Below, one piece after another: positions 51,372 through 61,636 of a DNA stretch of 64,000 nt. Both the position numbers and the translations under genes were made by a program. Each line of letters opens with the position of its first letter. Within the stretch, counting starts at the first letter, position 1. The notes beneath the pieces are model-generated. The model saw only the letters and a list, made by a program, of their open reading frames with translations. It ran no database searches and was not told where the DNA came from. The stretch is from Agapetus fuscipes (lineage: Eukaryota; Arthropoda; Insecta; Trichoptera; Glossosomatidae): the NCBI GenBank assembly GCA_951799405.1, contig OX637359.1, positions 2,724,201 to 2,788,200 on the forward strand, written 5' to 3'.

Positions 51372-51703
51372 GTCCGGTCGATAGCTCAGGTGGTAGAGTG
51401 CTTGCATTCCATGCTGAAAGCTCGGGTTCGAATCCCACCGAGGCGAGGGTGTCAGAAATGATTTACCGTTTCGGTGTTTATTTCAAACCCCAAAATAAAA
51501 TACCGGCAAGGTTTACTCAGCCTTCACAAGAAATGAGTACCAGTACTTTCAGGAGCTGGGAAACCTCCACTTCAACTGAAGTGGTTGGCGTAAGGCCGAC
51601 CCCCTTACCTGTAAAAATAAATAGGTTCAACTCGCCACATGCGACTCCTTCGGGGATAAGGCGGCAAAAAGTTACACTATATGTGTAGCTTAGTTGCGTT
51701 TTT
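51372..51703 (+). mobile_element. SINE-B, full length
   Basis: Intact head (GGGTTCGAATCCC) and body to TTACACTATATGTGTAGC; among the best-preserved copies. Confidence 0.9.
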
Positions 51704-51712
51704 TTGCGTTGC

Positions 51713-52054
51713 GTGTATATTAATGCTTTCCTTCATATAATTCCACTGTCTAGTGCAAAACGTCTCCGGAACTACGAAGTAGGTAGACAGTTTTTGTGTC
51801 ACTCTGAAACCCAAATATGAGAACCAAAAACGGCAGTCGAGCATTTTTTCAAACATGAAATAAACATATAGAAACGAAGGAAATCATTTTCTCATTATTT
51901 CAATACATGATCTTATTTTCAAAAAAAAACCCGGATTGCCGTTTCTGATTCCGTACAATTCACATCAGAAACGTAAAGGCGGACAGAAAACCTAGATTCC
52001 TTTGAAATGTCGATATTTTTAGCAAAACCAACTTCTTATTCGCAATTTGACACA
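51713..52054. other. Unassigned
   Basis: Nothing recognised. Confidence 0.4.
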
Positions 52055-52588
52055 ACGTCCTCTTGGTGCTTGTTTGTCTTATCTTCAGCAGAGGTAATTT
52101 CACAGCAGCAATGTTTTTTTTTATGTGTACTGAACCAATGCATCTTATATAAATCTAATTTAAATCTAAGTTGCAAAGATACGTAGATATCATTTGAGAT
52201 TCATATTAAATTCATTCCCACAAGCAGACACGCATAATTTCGCGCTCACACATGCCGCATGTGGACCTACAATATAAAAATACAATCTCAAATGAACATA
52301 AGCCCTGCAACTCTTGCCGACCTTTCCTGAAACAGGGGTGACCCGTGACATTGGCAAAGTGAACCATTTTTAACAGTATGGGTGGTCAGCCTCATACCAA
52401 CCTATAAGTCAAGGAATCTTATGAATGGTGGAAATTGATTTTGAAAATATTGAAAACAAATCTCAGATCATCGTGTTTTACGTTTTTTCTTCTTAGTTCA
52501 GATTGTGTAGAATGTGATTCTGACAATTTCATTTAAAGTTCATTTTTAAATCAAATTATAGATAAGCCAAACAAGCACTGGAGTAACG
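52055..52588 (+). mobile_element. MITE-E copy split by LINE-C
   Basis: Ends CGTCCTCTTGGTGCTTG and CAAGCACTGGAGTAACG; the LINE-C insert lies at 52149-52416. Confidence 0.8.
52149..52416 (-). mobile_element. LINE-C short unit with target duplication
   Basis: 268 bp from an AATCTAATTTAAATCTAAG tail to exactly AAGTCAAGGAA, flanked by TCTTAT at 52143-52148 and 52417-52422. Defines the short unit as a discrete inserted element. Confidence 0.85.
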
Positions 52589-52631
52589 GCAATCCAATTT
52601 TGTGACCAACAAATATGCGAATAACTATTTA

Positions 52632-52881
52632 TTCTATAATCTAAGTTGCAAAGATATATTAACATTCAAAATTCATATCAAATGCATGCCCACAAACAGA
52701 CCCTTGTAATTTCGCGCTTACAAATGCTGAATGTGTACTTACAAATTAAAACCAAACCCCAAATGAACATAAACCCCGCAACTTTAGCCGACCTTCCCTG
52801 AAACAGGGGTGGCATTGGCAAAGTGAACCAGTTTTCACAGTACATGTGGTCAGCCTCATACCAACCTATAAGACAAGGAAT
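52632..52881 (-). mobile_element. LINE-C 3' end, full short unit
   Basis: TATAATCTAAGTTGC tail to AAGACAAGGAATC. Confidence 0.8.
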
Positions 52882-53100
52882 CTAAGTTGTCAAAGTTATA
52901 GGCTTCAACTGCCGCTTCGAGAGAAAACACTGAAGAAGTGTGCAAATCCTGTAGTTTAGACATTTCTCATGAGCGCTTTCTTATAATGAGTTCACTTACT
53001 ATGAAAAGTTGCACCCAATAAAATGTTGTATCCACGATTTCTCCAATCAGTGAATCAGCACTTATACAGTTTTACCTTTGAGGTGGCGATATAATTCAGT

Positions 53101-53700
53101 TAAAATTCACGTGTCATTACAAGGGAAAGCAAGTGGTCGGTGCAATAGGAAGAATAGCAAAGAACAAGCGATTGACGATGGATCTGAGAATGGCGGTACA
53201 CAATGGCATATTGTTACCAACTTTGATGTATGGAAGTGAAGCATGGACAGTGAACAATAGCGAAATGAGTAAAGTATGTACGGTGGAAATGAAGCATTTG
53301 AGAAGCATGACAGGAAAAACTCTGAGGGATAGAGGTAGGAAAGAATGGGTAAAAAAAGAATGTAATTTGAAAGAGGATGTGAAAGTTAAGGTACAAAAGA
53401 ATGTGATGAGATGGTTTGGGCATGTGGAAAGAATGAATGATGATAGACTGACAAAGTATGTATACAAAGAAAGTGTGAAAGGAAAAAGTGGGAAGGGATG
53501 ACCGAGAAAAGTATGGAGTGATCAGATTGAGATGATTGTGAAAGAATGGGATATACAAAGTGAGCGTAAAAGAAGAAAATGCATGAAAAAGGTGATGGAT
53601 ATGAATGAATTGAAAGCGGTATGTAAGGATAGGAAAAAATTAAGGCAGCTCTGCAGAGGCTCTGGCCACCCCTAGCGGAATGGCGACAGAGTTACAGCTT
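53101..53700 (+). pseudogene. LINE-D, C-terminal ORF fragment
   Basis: LINE C-terminus: LPTLMYGSEAWTVNN, HLRSMTGKTL, MRWFGHVERMN, then a stop at 53499-53501 inside the G-rich motif before PRKVWSDQIE. The frame continues to KAVCKDRKKL and ends in a (GTTACAG)-type tail. About as diverged from LINE-C as a sister family. 52882-53100 is mostly unassigned. Confidence 0.78.
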
Positions 53701-54065
53701 ACAAGAAAAATGTATTGAAAATATAACAGTGCCTCTGATGAGCGTTTTATTTTCCATAGATTATTAATTGTATGCTTCAGCTTTATACTTGCGGAACGAA
53801 TTTGAGAATGAATAATCGACTCATTCTTGGCCAGTATTTTCCTGTTCGCGTCCGACGTAAAAAAAATTGCGACAAGAGGACTTGTGGCCTCATTTCGGTA
53901 TTTCGATATCGCGAAGAAACAGGACGGGTGGATTGCAAGTAAGCATGTGCGAAGGAGACAGATGACAAAACGAGAAGCGCGCACGAAAGCTTTACTGTTA
54001 GCGTGCGTACACAGTTTGTAGAAAATAAAAACAATGGAGTGACATAGGCTCTCTACAGTGCTGGC
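53701..54065. other. Unassigned
   Basis: Open frames on both strands show no recognisable domain. Confidence 0.4.
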
Positions 54066-54252
54066 GAAAAATGTGGGGCTGGCCTAATGCCAACCACACT
54101 GTGAAGGCTGAGTAAACTTTACGAGTTATATAATTTTTGGGTCTGAAGAAAGCACCGAAATGGAAACTCATTTCTGACACCCTCTGTGGGGATCGAACCC
54201 TAGCCCTGTGGCTTTGAAGCGCTCTACCAACTGAACTATCAGCCAGACGGGG
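54066..54252 (-). mobile_element. SINE-B variant with a different tRNA-like head
   Basis: Body blocks are SINE-B (GTGTCAGAAATGAG, TTTACTCAGCCTTCACAG), but the head reads CTGGCTGATAGTTCAGTTGG ... GGGTTCGATCCCC with different anticodon-arm sequence. Confidence 0.65.
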
Positions 54253-54289
54253 AAAAAAATATTTATAAATCAGGCATGTAAAAATATTT

Positions 54290-54640
54290 GTTAATACTCT
54301 GAATGATAGGGTTCGAAATGACTGTATAATGAATGAGTGCGGTATAAACAAGAAAGTAAAACGGAGTGCAATGAGATGTTTCGGGCATCTAGAAAGAATT
54401 GATTGTGAACGACGGACAAAATTGTGTACAAAGTGAATTTCAAAGGTAAGCATGGAAGAGGAAGGCCGAGAAAATAATGGATTGATGAAATAAGCATTAC
54501 GGTTACAAATGACTGAAATCTCTAGGTTAGAAAAAAGATGAACATGTTTGAGGATAGTGATGAATGTCGAACAAGTTGCAAGGACATAACAAAGAGGAGA
54601 TGCATCTGCGGAGGTACTGGTCACCCCTAGCGTCTGATTA
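54290..54640 (+). pseudogene. LINE-D copy, heavily mutated
   Basis: Aligns to 53330-53690: ATGAGATGTTTCGGGCATCT-type WFGH codons, GGAAGAGGAAGGCCGAGAAA, and the 3' GGTCACCCCTAGCG end. Several stops. Confidence 0.65.
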
Positions 54641-54987
54641 TACAAAATAGATTTGAAATAACTGCTGTATTACATTGTAAAGTATGTATTATTAAATATA
54701 CAATAAAGAAAGGTCGACTGCATGTTGAAATGAAACGGTAAACGCAGATGTGGAATGCGCCACATTCATGCGCATCCTGTTCGGTAATGACATTCAAATA
54801 TTCAAAATAAGAACATCCTGTTCATCTCGCATTCAGATTCAAATTATGGAACACTATTCTCATTGTTTCCGGTCTGATATTTAAATAATACCTATTACGG
54901 AAACGATTATTTCCATCTCTTTTGGTGACGTCACAATAAGTGATTTGTAAACTTCGTAGATTTGTTTGTTTTATAATATAGCTGGAT
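54641..54987. other. AT-rich unassigned DNA
   Basis: Nothing recognised. Confidence 0.4.
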
Positions 54988-55070
54988 GTAATTATTCGTG
55001 TATGTTCCTTGACTTATAGGTTGGTATGAGGCTGACCACCCATACTGTAACAAAATGGTTCGCTTTGCCA
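54988..55070 (+). mobile_element. LINE-C 5' part of short unit
   Basis: CGTGTATGTTCCTTGACTTA to GTTCGCTTTGCCAAG, then truncated. Confidence 0.65.
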
Positions 55071-55244
55071 AGTAGGATTCTTTGCAATTACATATTACTT
55101 CATCGTAAAATACTGTGGTTGTATTTTTTATCCACCTTACCTACTTTCAAATAAGAATCAAAACCACTTTTTTCTTAATTCTGTACGGCAACAGCTTTTT
55201 GCCTGTATGCAGGCTTCGACACTGCCTAGTGCCTTTTTTTAAAT

Positions 55245-55470
55245 CAACCGGTCCGTAGCTCAGTGGTAACACTACGGACTCTGAATGGGAAGGTTGTGGG
55301 TTCTAATCCAAAAGATATACCATTTATATTTTCAAATTTGCTCTTCGCTGGGTTGAAAATTTCATAAGCCTTTTTCCAATGACCGGTCACCAAAGGTCCA
55401 TCCAGCCTTACAGCAACTGGGTCTTGCTTGAGTATTGGCGCTTTGTAGCGACGACCAAGCTCGTACACCT
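55245..55470 (+). mobile_element. SINE-A, 3'-truncated
   Basis: Head GGTCCGTAGCTCAGTGG with a damaged B-box, body to GACCAAGCTCGTAC. Confidence 0.78.
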
Positions 55471-55490
55471 CTGCGGCACTATAACAAGTC

Positions 55491-55744
55491 GCTCCCCCAG
55501 TTCTTGTTTATCGTAAACGCCAATCTTGTCAAATATGACTTTTTCATGCAGTTGTCTTATGAATCAAATTCTACACAATCTGAACTAAGAAAAACCGTAA
55601 AACTCGTTAATGTGAGAGTTCTTTTAAATATTTTTTAAATAAATTTCTTGTTTTCATAAGACACATTGGTCCAGTACACATGCAAACATTGCTCATGTAA
55701 AATGTTCTCAATGGCGTATACGATAAACAAGAACTAAACTCCCT
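55491..55744 (-). mobile_element. MITE-E, full length
   Basis: Termini GCTCCCCCAGTTCTTG and CAAGAACTAAACTCCC inverted; centre matches MITE-E (GACACATTGGTCCAGTACAC). Confidence 0.78.
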
Positions 55745-55769
55745 CTCCCGCACAGACGCAAAACGCAAC

Positions 55770-56068
55770 GCAACTAATCAACGCAATCGCAACGAAGGGG
55801 TCGCATGTGGCGAGTTGAACCTATTTATTTTTACAGGTAAGGGGGTCGGCCTTACGCTAACCACTTCAGTTGAAGCGGGGGTTTCCCAGCTCCCGAGAGG
55901 GCTGGTACTCATTTCTTGTGAAGGCTGAGTAAACCTTGCCGGTATTTTATTTTGGAGTTTGAAATAAACACCGAAACGGGAAATCATTTCTGACACCCTC
56001 GGTGGGATTCGAACCCGAGCTCTCGGCATGGAAAGCAAGCACTCTACCAACTGAGCTATCGACCGGAC
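55770..56068 (-). mobile_element. SINE-B, near full length
   Basis: From GGGGTCGCATGTGGCGAG to the head CCAACTGAGCTATCGACCGG. Confidence 0.88.
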
Positions 56069-56692
56069 TGCACAGGATTTCTTAAAAAAAAAACATTAAT
56101 TATTTTGATATTTACTTTTTCAAATGATCGAGTAATCATTGCGTGTCTAAGGTCGGACTAAGTCAACCATCATTACACTACGAGAATAATAAACGCAAGT
56201 TAATTTAGTCCGCGTACCAACTTATTGATTCAGGTGTTGTTTTCTGACTCGCCTTATTGTCTAGGAGGAAAAACCCTGAAGGATCTGCAAACAGAGGAGC
56301 ACTGCCCACTAACCTACTTATTTTATTTAAATAACCTTCAAGATTAATCATTGCTGCGATGATTTGGTTTTATTTATTTAGTTTTAAGTCCGGTTGAAAA
56401 GGTTTACACCCATTGACTTGTAATATCTGCGGACTAGAATTTTTTTCGACCAAAATAGACATTATTTGAGTCATATAACTGCAAACGCCGTCATCTCCAA
56501 AATTTATGATTTTTGAGATAATTATTGAATTTGATTCTGCGCAGTGTAACAAATCATATAATGTAAACCTCACTTAATCCTTCGTAATTTTAATTTAAAA
56601 AGTATGATTTCGTGCAAACGCCGTCATCTCAAACTGGTGTTGTCGTTTTACAAGTTTACAAAAAAAAATATCTCAAAATCATCGCGTATGTC
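56069..56692. other. Unassigned, with an inverted motif around the next LINE-C
   Basis: GCAAACGCCGTCATCTC occurs at 56484 and 56613 and in inverse form (GACGGCGTTTGCAT) near 56962, so LINE-C at 56693 may sit inside a small inverted-repeat element. Confidence 0.4.
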
Positions 56693-56955
56693 ATGTATGT
56701 TCCTTGACTTATAGGTTGTTATGCGGCTGACCACCCATAATATAAAAATTGGTTCACTTTGCCAATGTCACCCCTGTTTCAGGGAAGGACGGCAAGAGTT
56801 GCAAGGCTTATGTTCATTTGAGATTGGGTTTTTATATTGTAGGTCCACATGCGGCATGTGTTAGCGCGAAATTATACATATCTGCTTGTGGGAATGCATT
56901 TAGTATAAATCTTAAATGATATATATATTTGCAGCTTACATTAGATTAGATTAGA
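56693..56955 (+). mobile_element. LINE-C 3' end, paralogous empty site
   Basis: Uninterrupted copy including CCATAATATAAAAATTGG and GCGGCATGTGTTAGCG, the sequences split by BEL/Pao and MITE-G at 13131 and 19436. Tail TTAGATTAGATTAGAT. Confidence 0.85.
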
Positions 56956-57432
56956 TGGAGTTGACGGCGTTTGCATTATTACGACTCAATTTTTATCTGT
57001 TTCAACTTACTTACGAAAATGGTCCTTAGTAAGAAAGAGAACAAAGAACTTCACAGTTGCATTTCAATGGGAACAAACACAACTGGTAAAAATGATTTTA
57101 AAAATTTGGAAACATTGCGAATCAATGTGGACTGCGCGAACCAGTCTGAACATAGCACGTACGCGTTATAAACATTGTGATCGCTAAAATTTACGAATTT
57201 TAAAGGATAAAGGTACTATTTTGAGACGTTATGACATGTGTTATAATGGGTTGTCGAGATACAAAATGGAGAAAGCAAGAAAACATTTCTTGCTGTCATA
57301 TGACGACGCGACGTTTGATAGGACTGGAGACAGATGTAGTCTATAGTATGCATCAATGCAGTAAATTAGTTTCTGCTCCTCTTATGTTATTACTCAATGT
57401 TTACACCACAATGATTCTCTATTTACATTATT
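56956..57432. other. Unassigned
   Basis: Two short + frames (56971-57171, 57231-57458) lack recognisable domains. Confidence 0.4.
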
Positions 57433-57485
57433 CTTCTTCTTCCTGTGCCTCTTCGTGAAGATTGGCGATTGATGATCATCATAGT
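57433..57485 (-). mobile_element. LINE-R terminal scrap
   Basis: TTCTTCTTCTTCCTGTGCC followed by AAGATTGGCGATTGATG, the LINE-R 3' terminus inverted. Confidence 0.5.
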
Positions 57486-57685
57486 GATTTGCACCTTGGA
57501 TACTGCCAATGGCGCTCTCGAAAGGTCCTTCGACTTCACCAAAAATACCGACAAGACATGTAAGTTCACTCGCAATAGCGCGGGCCCCTTGCGCTATCGT
57601 GAATATACCCGTTCACACACATGCACTGCTCACTTCCCTTCCTCCTTGCCTTGCGCTAGGAGCTGAATGTACAAGGGGTATTAGA

Positions 57686-57742
57686 TTTGAAATAAACACC
57701 GAAACGGGAAATCATTTCTGTCTCCCTTAGTGGGAATTGAAC
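57686..57742 (-). mobile_element. SINE-B fragment
   Basis: TTTGAAATAAACACCGAAAC to AGTGGGAATTGAACC. Confidence 0.65.
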
Positions 57743-58179
57743 CACTTCCTTTATTTCTATAACTTTCACTTTAAACAGCTTTAGATCATAGACTTCGGCA
57801 AAATATTGTTTTTCTGTTAAGCAAATTGATTTTTAATTTCTTAGGCATTTAAAGTTTTAACACCAAAAATACATTTAAGCAATAATTACTTGAATATATT
57901 GATGAAATAAATATTTCGCAATTTCCAAATTACCAAACGTCTTGGATGTTTTCATGTGTTGCATACATCGATTGTCGCTATTGCATGTGCATGACGATCA
58001 CCGCACATTTCCTCCGTGTAATTCATTTATTTATTGTATTTTTATTTGTAATGAGTCTTGCTCGCTCAAAAAATCCATTAATCATTCTTTTTGCACAATT
58101 GGTGTTCAGATTGAGAAACATTCGCAGGAAAGTTGATGACATCATAAAATATTTTTAATGTTGCCCAGGTTTAGCAAAT
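57743..58179. other. AT-rich unassigned DNA
   Basis: Nothing recognised. Confidence 0.4.
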
Positions 58180-58438
58180 CGCCCCCTTAGTGCTTGCTTG
58201 ACTTATGTCCATCAGAGGTAATTTCACATGAACAATTTTTTTTACATATACTGGACCGATATGTATTATGAAAACTGGAAATTGATTTTAAAAATATATT
58301 AAACAACTCTCACATTATGGGGTTTGACGTATTTTTCTTAGCTCAGATTGGTTAGAATGTGATTCTTCAGACAATTTCATTGAAAGGTTATCATTGAATT
58401 AAATGGTAGAAAAGCCAAACAAGAACTGGGGGGACGAA
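58180..58438 (+). mobile_element. MITE-E, full length
   Basis: 259 bp between CGCCCCCTTAGTGCTTG and CAAGAACTGGGGGGACG; no ORF. A LINE-C/D coding scrap (GATGGATGTCGTGGTAGAGG) follows at 58479-58530. Confidence 0.8.
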
Positions 58439-58937
58439 GTGTTGTGGACAAAATTCTTACTCTTCTTCTGCTTATTGGACATGGATGGATGTCGTGGTAG
58501 AGGAAGATCGAGAAAGGTATGAATGTACGAAATTCATAGAACGCTGCCAAAACAAGCATTTATGAAGAAAATACAAACCTTCTAACTATAAAACGCATTT
58601 CAAATGGAAAGGGATTCATGAAAGCTGTTGTCTGGAGCATTTTGTTGCATGGATGTGAAACCTAGACCATCCAGAAATACGAAAGGGACTGCGTGTACAA
58701 GCATTCGAAGTGTGGTTCTGGTGGAAGATGACCAATAAATCATGTGATGAAAAGAAATCAGACTGAAAGGTGTTGCAGGAAGTAGAAGAAAGAGGAGAGC
58801 TTATAAGTCACATTTTGAATAGGAAAACCAAACTAATAGGACACTCGATTATACATAGCACCTTTCTTAGCAACATCTTTGAAGGAAAAATCTTGGAAAG
58901 ACGTATAAGAGAACCTTATACTTCCAGGGAGGGAAGT

Positions 58938-59125
58938 CTCGACGACCGTCGATAGAGCTTACCGTATCTATTTGAAGCTAGGATGAAAAAAACATGGCGG
59001 CATATGAACAGCTGATTCATTTTATATGGAACATGAATCAGTTGTTCCGGCACCGCTACGTTTTATTCCGTCCTATCTTCAAATAGGTACGGTTAGATCT
59101 ATCGATGGCCGTCGAGACTTCCACT
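58938..59125. mobile_element. Foldback MITE, copy 2
   Basis: Arms GAAGTCTCGACGACCGTCG and CGATGGCCGTCGAGACTTC with TTACCGTATCTATTTGAAG inside; same family as 38405. It interrupts LINE-M between ATACTTCCAG and GAAGCGGCTC. Near-duplicate ACTTCCAG/ACTTCAAG may be the 8-bp target duplication. Confidence 0.72.
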
Positions 59126-59173
59126 TCAAGATTTGAAGCGGCTCATGGATGTCTCCTCCTATTCGCAATTCAA

Positions 59174-59790
59174 CAGGATGGCAACCAACAGAGACAGGTG
59201 GCTGGCACAACAATGCACTGCCTTTACAAGAGGATGGCAACCAACAGAGACAGGTGGCTGGCACAACAAGGCACTGCCTTTACAAGAGGATGGCAACCAA
59301 CAGAGACAGATGGCTGGCACAACAAGGCACTGCCTTTACAAGAGGATGGCAACCAACAGAGACAGGTGGCTGGCACAACAAGGCACTGCCTTTACAAGAG
59401 GATGTCAACCAACAGAGACAGATGGCTGGCACAACAAGGCACTGCCTTTACAAGAGGATGGCAACCAACAGAGACAGGTGGCTGGCACAACAAGGCACTG
59501 CCTTTACAAGAGGATGGCAACCAACAGATACAGGTGGCTGGCACAAAAAGGCACTGCCTTTACAAGAGGATGTCAACCAACAGAGACAGATGGCTGGCAC
59601 AACAAGGCACTGCCTTTACAAGAGGATGGCAACCAACAGAGACAGGTGGCTGGCACAACAAGGCACTGCCTTTACAAGAGGATGGCAACCAACAGAGACA
59701 GGTGGCTGGCACAACAAGGCACTGCCTTTACAAGAGGATGGCAACCAACAGAGACAGATGGCTGGCACTGCCTTTACAAGATGATGATGA
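59174..59790 (+). repeat. 56-bp minisatellite, about 11 units
   Basis: Unit boundaries (GAGGATGGCAACC) at 59174, 59230, 59286 and every 56 bp to 59734. Variants (GATGTCAACC at 59398 and 59566, CAGATGG against CAGGTGG) repeat with a 3-unit period in the middle. All three forward frames are open across the array because no stop occurs in any phase of the unit; none is likely a gene. Confidence 0.92.
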
Positions 59791-60105
59791 CATTTTTGTT
59801 GAAACGCTATGGCTGAGTTTGAAAGTAAAGTTGTATGCTTGGAGTACAGAATAGAACGGTGTCCTTTCTTGTCGACTTATTTAGGTCTCCGAGTCATTCC
59901 GAATGGAAAAACCAATCAGTTGTTCATCAAATGCTAGCGATTTGCATTTCACAACACACGAATAACAAACTCGCTATTTGATTTGTTATTTTATTTATCG
60001 ATAAACAGGTACCTACATACCTACTCGTACTTACAGCCTTGCACAATTATTATTTTAGTTTATCATCATCAATCTATTCCAAGCTTGTGTAATAATAATA
60101 TATTA
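59791..60105. other. Unassigned
   Basis: Nothing recognised. Confidence 0.4.
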
Positions 60106-60492
60106 AGGATGATTTATTGGGTGAGCGCACTGCTTTTGTGTGAATCACACCTCAAGAGTCTTCTGCAAGCTTGGTCGTTGAAGTAACCTATAGGTAATAA
60201 TAATAATAATAAGATGATTTATTTGGTGAGGGCTGATGATGTGTGAATAACACCTCAAGAACCCTCTGCAAGCTTGGTCGTCGCTATAGACAGCGCTGAT
60301 TCTCAAGCAAGACCCAGTTGCTGCAAGGCTGGATGGATCTGTCGTGACCGGTTTTGCACAGGCACATGAATTTTTTAACCCAGCGAAGAGCAAATTTTAA
60401 AAATATATCATCTTTGTGCTCCGCCGGGAATCAGACTCAGATTCTTTCGTTTAGGAGTCCGTAGCTGTAACCACTAAACTGCAAACCGATTT
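60106..60492 (-). mobile_element. SINE-A tail fragment and SINE-A full copy
   Basis: 60106-60180 is a tail fragment. After (AAT)n, 60209-60492 is a near-complete copy with its head at the right (CCACTAAACTGCAAACCG, degraded). Confidence 0.75.
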
Positions 60493-60529
60493 ATAGTATA
60501 TATTTTTGGTAATGATAAAACGCTGCTAA

Positions 60530-60650
60530 TCTACAAATATAGTGTAACTTCTTGTGGCGAGTGGAATCTATTTATTTTTACAGGTACCTACCCTACCTAA
60601 GGGCGCTGGCCTTACGCCAACCACTTCAATTGATGTGGGGGTTTCCCAGC
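60530..60650 (-). mobile_element. SINE-B body fragment
   Basis: ATAGTGTAACTTCTTGTGGC to GGGGGTTTCCCAGC. Confidence 0.7.
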
Positions 60651-61636
60651 TATCTATTGGTTGCTAAAGACGGCAATTCCATACAAGACTGACGTTTGCT
60701 CGTCAAAAAATAGTTCTAAATTTAAAAAATGTTTAAATTTCATTCCTTTAGCCATGTCATGATGATTTAAAATCATTGATAGACCGCAGGGTTTCGCGTT
60801 TTACTGAACGTTAAGCTATTTTTTCATAAATTAATTTGTCATTACAATTACTATTGAACTAAAATAACCATAAAAAATTTAAAATGTGAATAAAAAAAAT
60901 AAGTTAAAAAAATAAAGTATCATTCTGTAAGGAAAATACAACTTAACAAACCATATTTCTGTTTAATTTCAGAAGTATTTCATATTTTGATAATATAAAC
61001 ATGCATTCAATTTATTTCCTACAAAAATACCCTAGACAAGTACTTACCGATTTAATATACAAAAAAACAAGTAATAATCATTTAAATTTGGAATACAGTC
61101 TGGGAAAATCCATTAACGTAATCCATTGCCACTCCATTGCTTAGTTACAAAGTTTCATATTATTTATTATGCAAATGTAATTAAAATGTTTTTTTTTTCT
61201 TTATAGCAGCATCTACGTAATTTTTCCTAAAAGTTTTTACAAAAATGAAATGTCAAGAGTAGTAGTATTATGAGCTGCAAGATGGCGCAGCTGCTGTGCG
61301 CAGCTGTCACCTGAATGCACGTATTGTCATATTAAAAAAATATAATTCCTCATACCTACTTGCAGTTGGGCGTGTAGCCTACAATATTATTGTTTTCATA
61401 TTATATCAAAACTTATTCATTGTGTTATTCATGTATTACTCATTGTCAAGAATAAACATTTGTTAATTAGGTACCTACTTATTTTATACAAGTGCGGATG
61501 GACTATTTAACTTAAGCAAAACAAAATATTGATTAACAAAATGACATTTCAACGAGAAATGAGTTGACTCAGAAAATTGACGTTTGAAGTGAAATCGCAC
61601 CGGTTACAAAATAAACAAAAAAGTTTAATTTTTACC
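60651..61636. other. Repeat-poor upstream region of Wsck
   Basis: AT-rich, with no recognised SINE, LINE-C or MITE piece, unlike the rest of the window. At 61273-61305 GCAAGATGGCGCAGC (a YY1/Pho-like motif) lies beside a CAGCTGCTGTG/CGCAGCTG block. It is a candidate promoter element, unproven. Confidence 0.4.

Larger units (their letters stand above)
58600..59797 (+). mobile_element. LINE-M 3' end, split by a foldback, with minisatellite
   Basis: Degraded LINE C-terminus: a LLHGCET-like block, LQEVEERGELISHILNRK, LIGHSI and NIFEGKILERR, then, after the insert, FEAAHGCL/DVSSYS-type codons leading into the 56-bp array and a GATGATGATGAC end. The 5010-5292 copy lacks both the foldback and the expansion. 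Confidence 0.75.

Noticed and set aside
59174..59790. Evenly spaced repeats resembling a CRISPR array
   Set aside because: Units are contiguous 56-bp tandem copies without unique spacers, in animal DNA.
59105..59854. Long open frames of 211-249 codons with WLAQQ/TRGWQP repeats
   Set aside because: They lie in a 56-bp minisatellite open in all three frames. The codons derive from the end of a LINE, with no start context or domain supporting a gene.
61577..61636. 20-residue N-terminal extension of Wsck
   Set aside because: It would start at TTG. The ATG at 61637 has better context (TACCATGA) and immediately begins a signal peptide.
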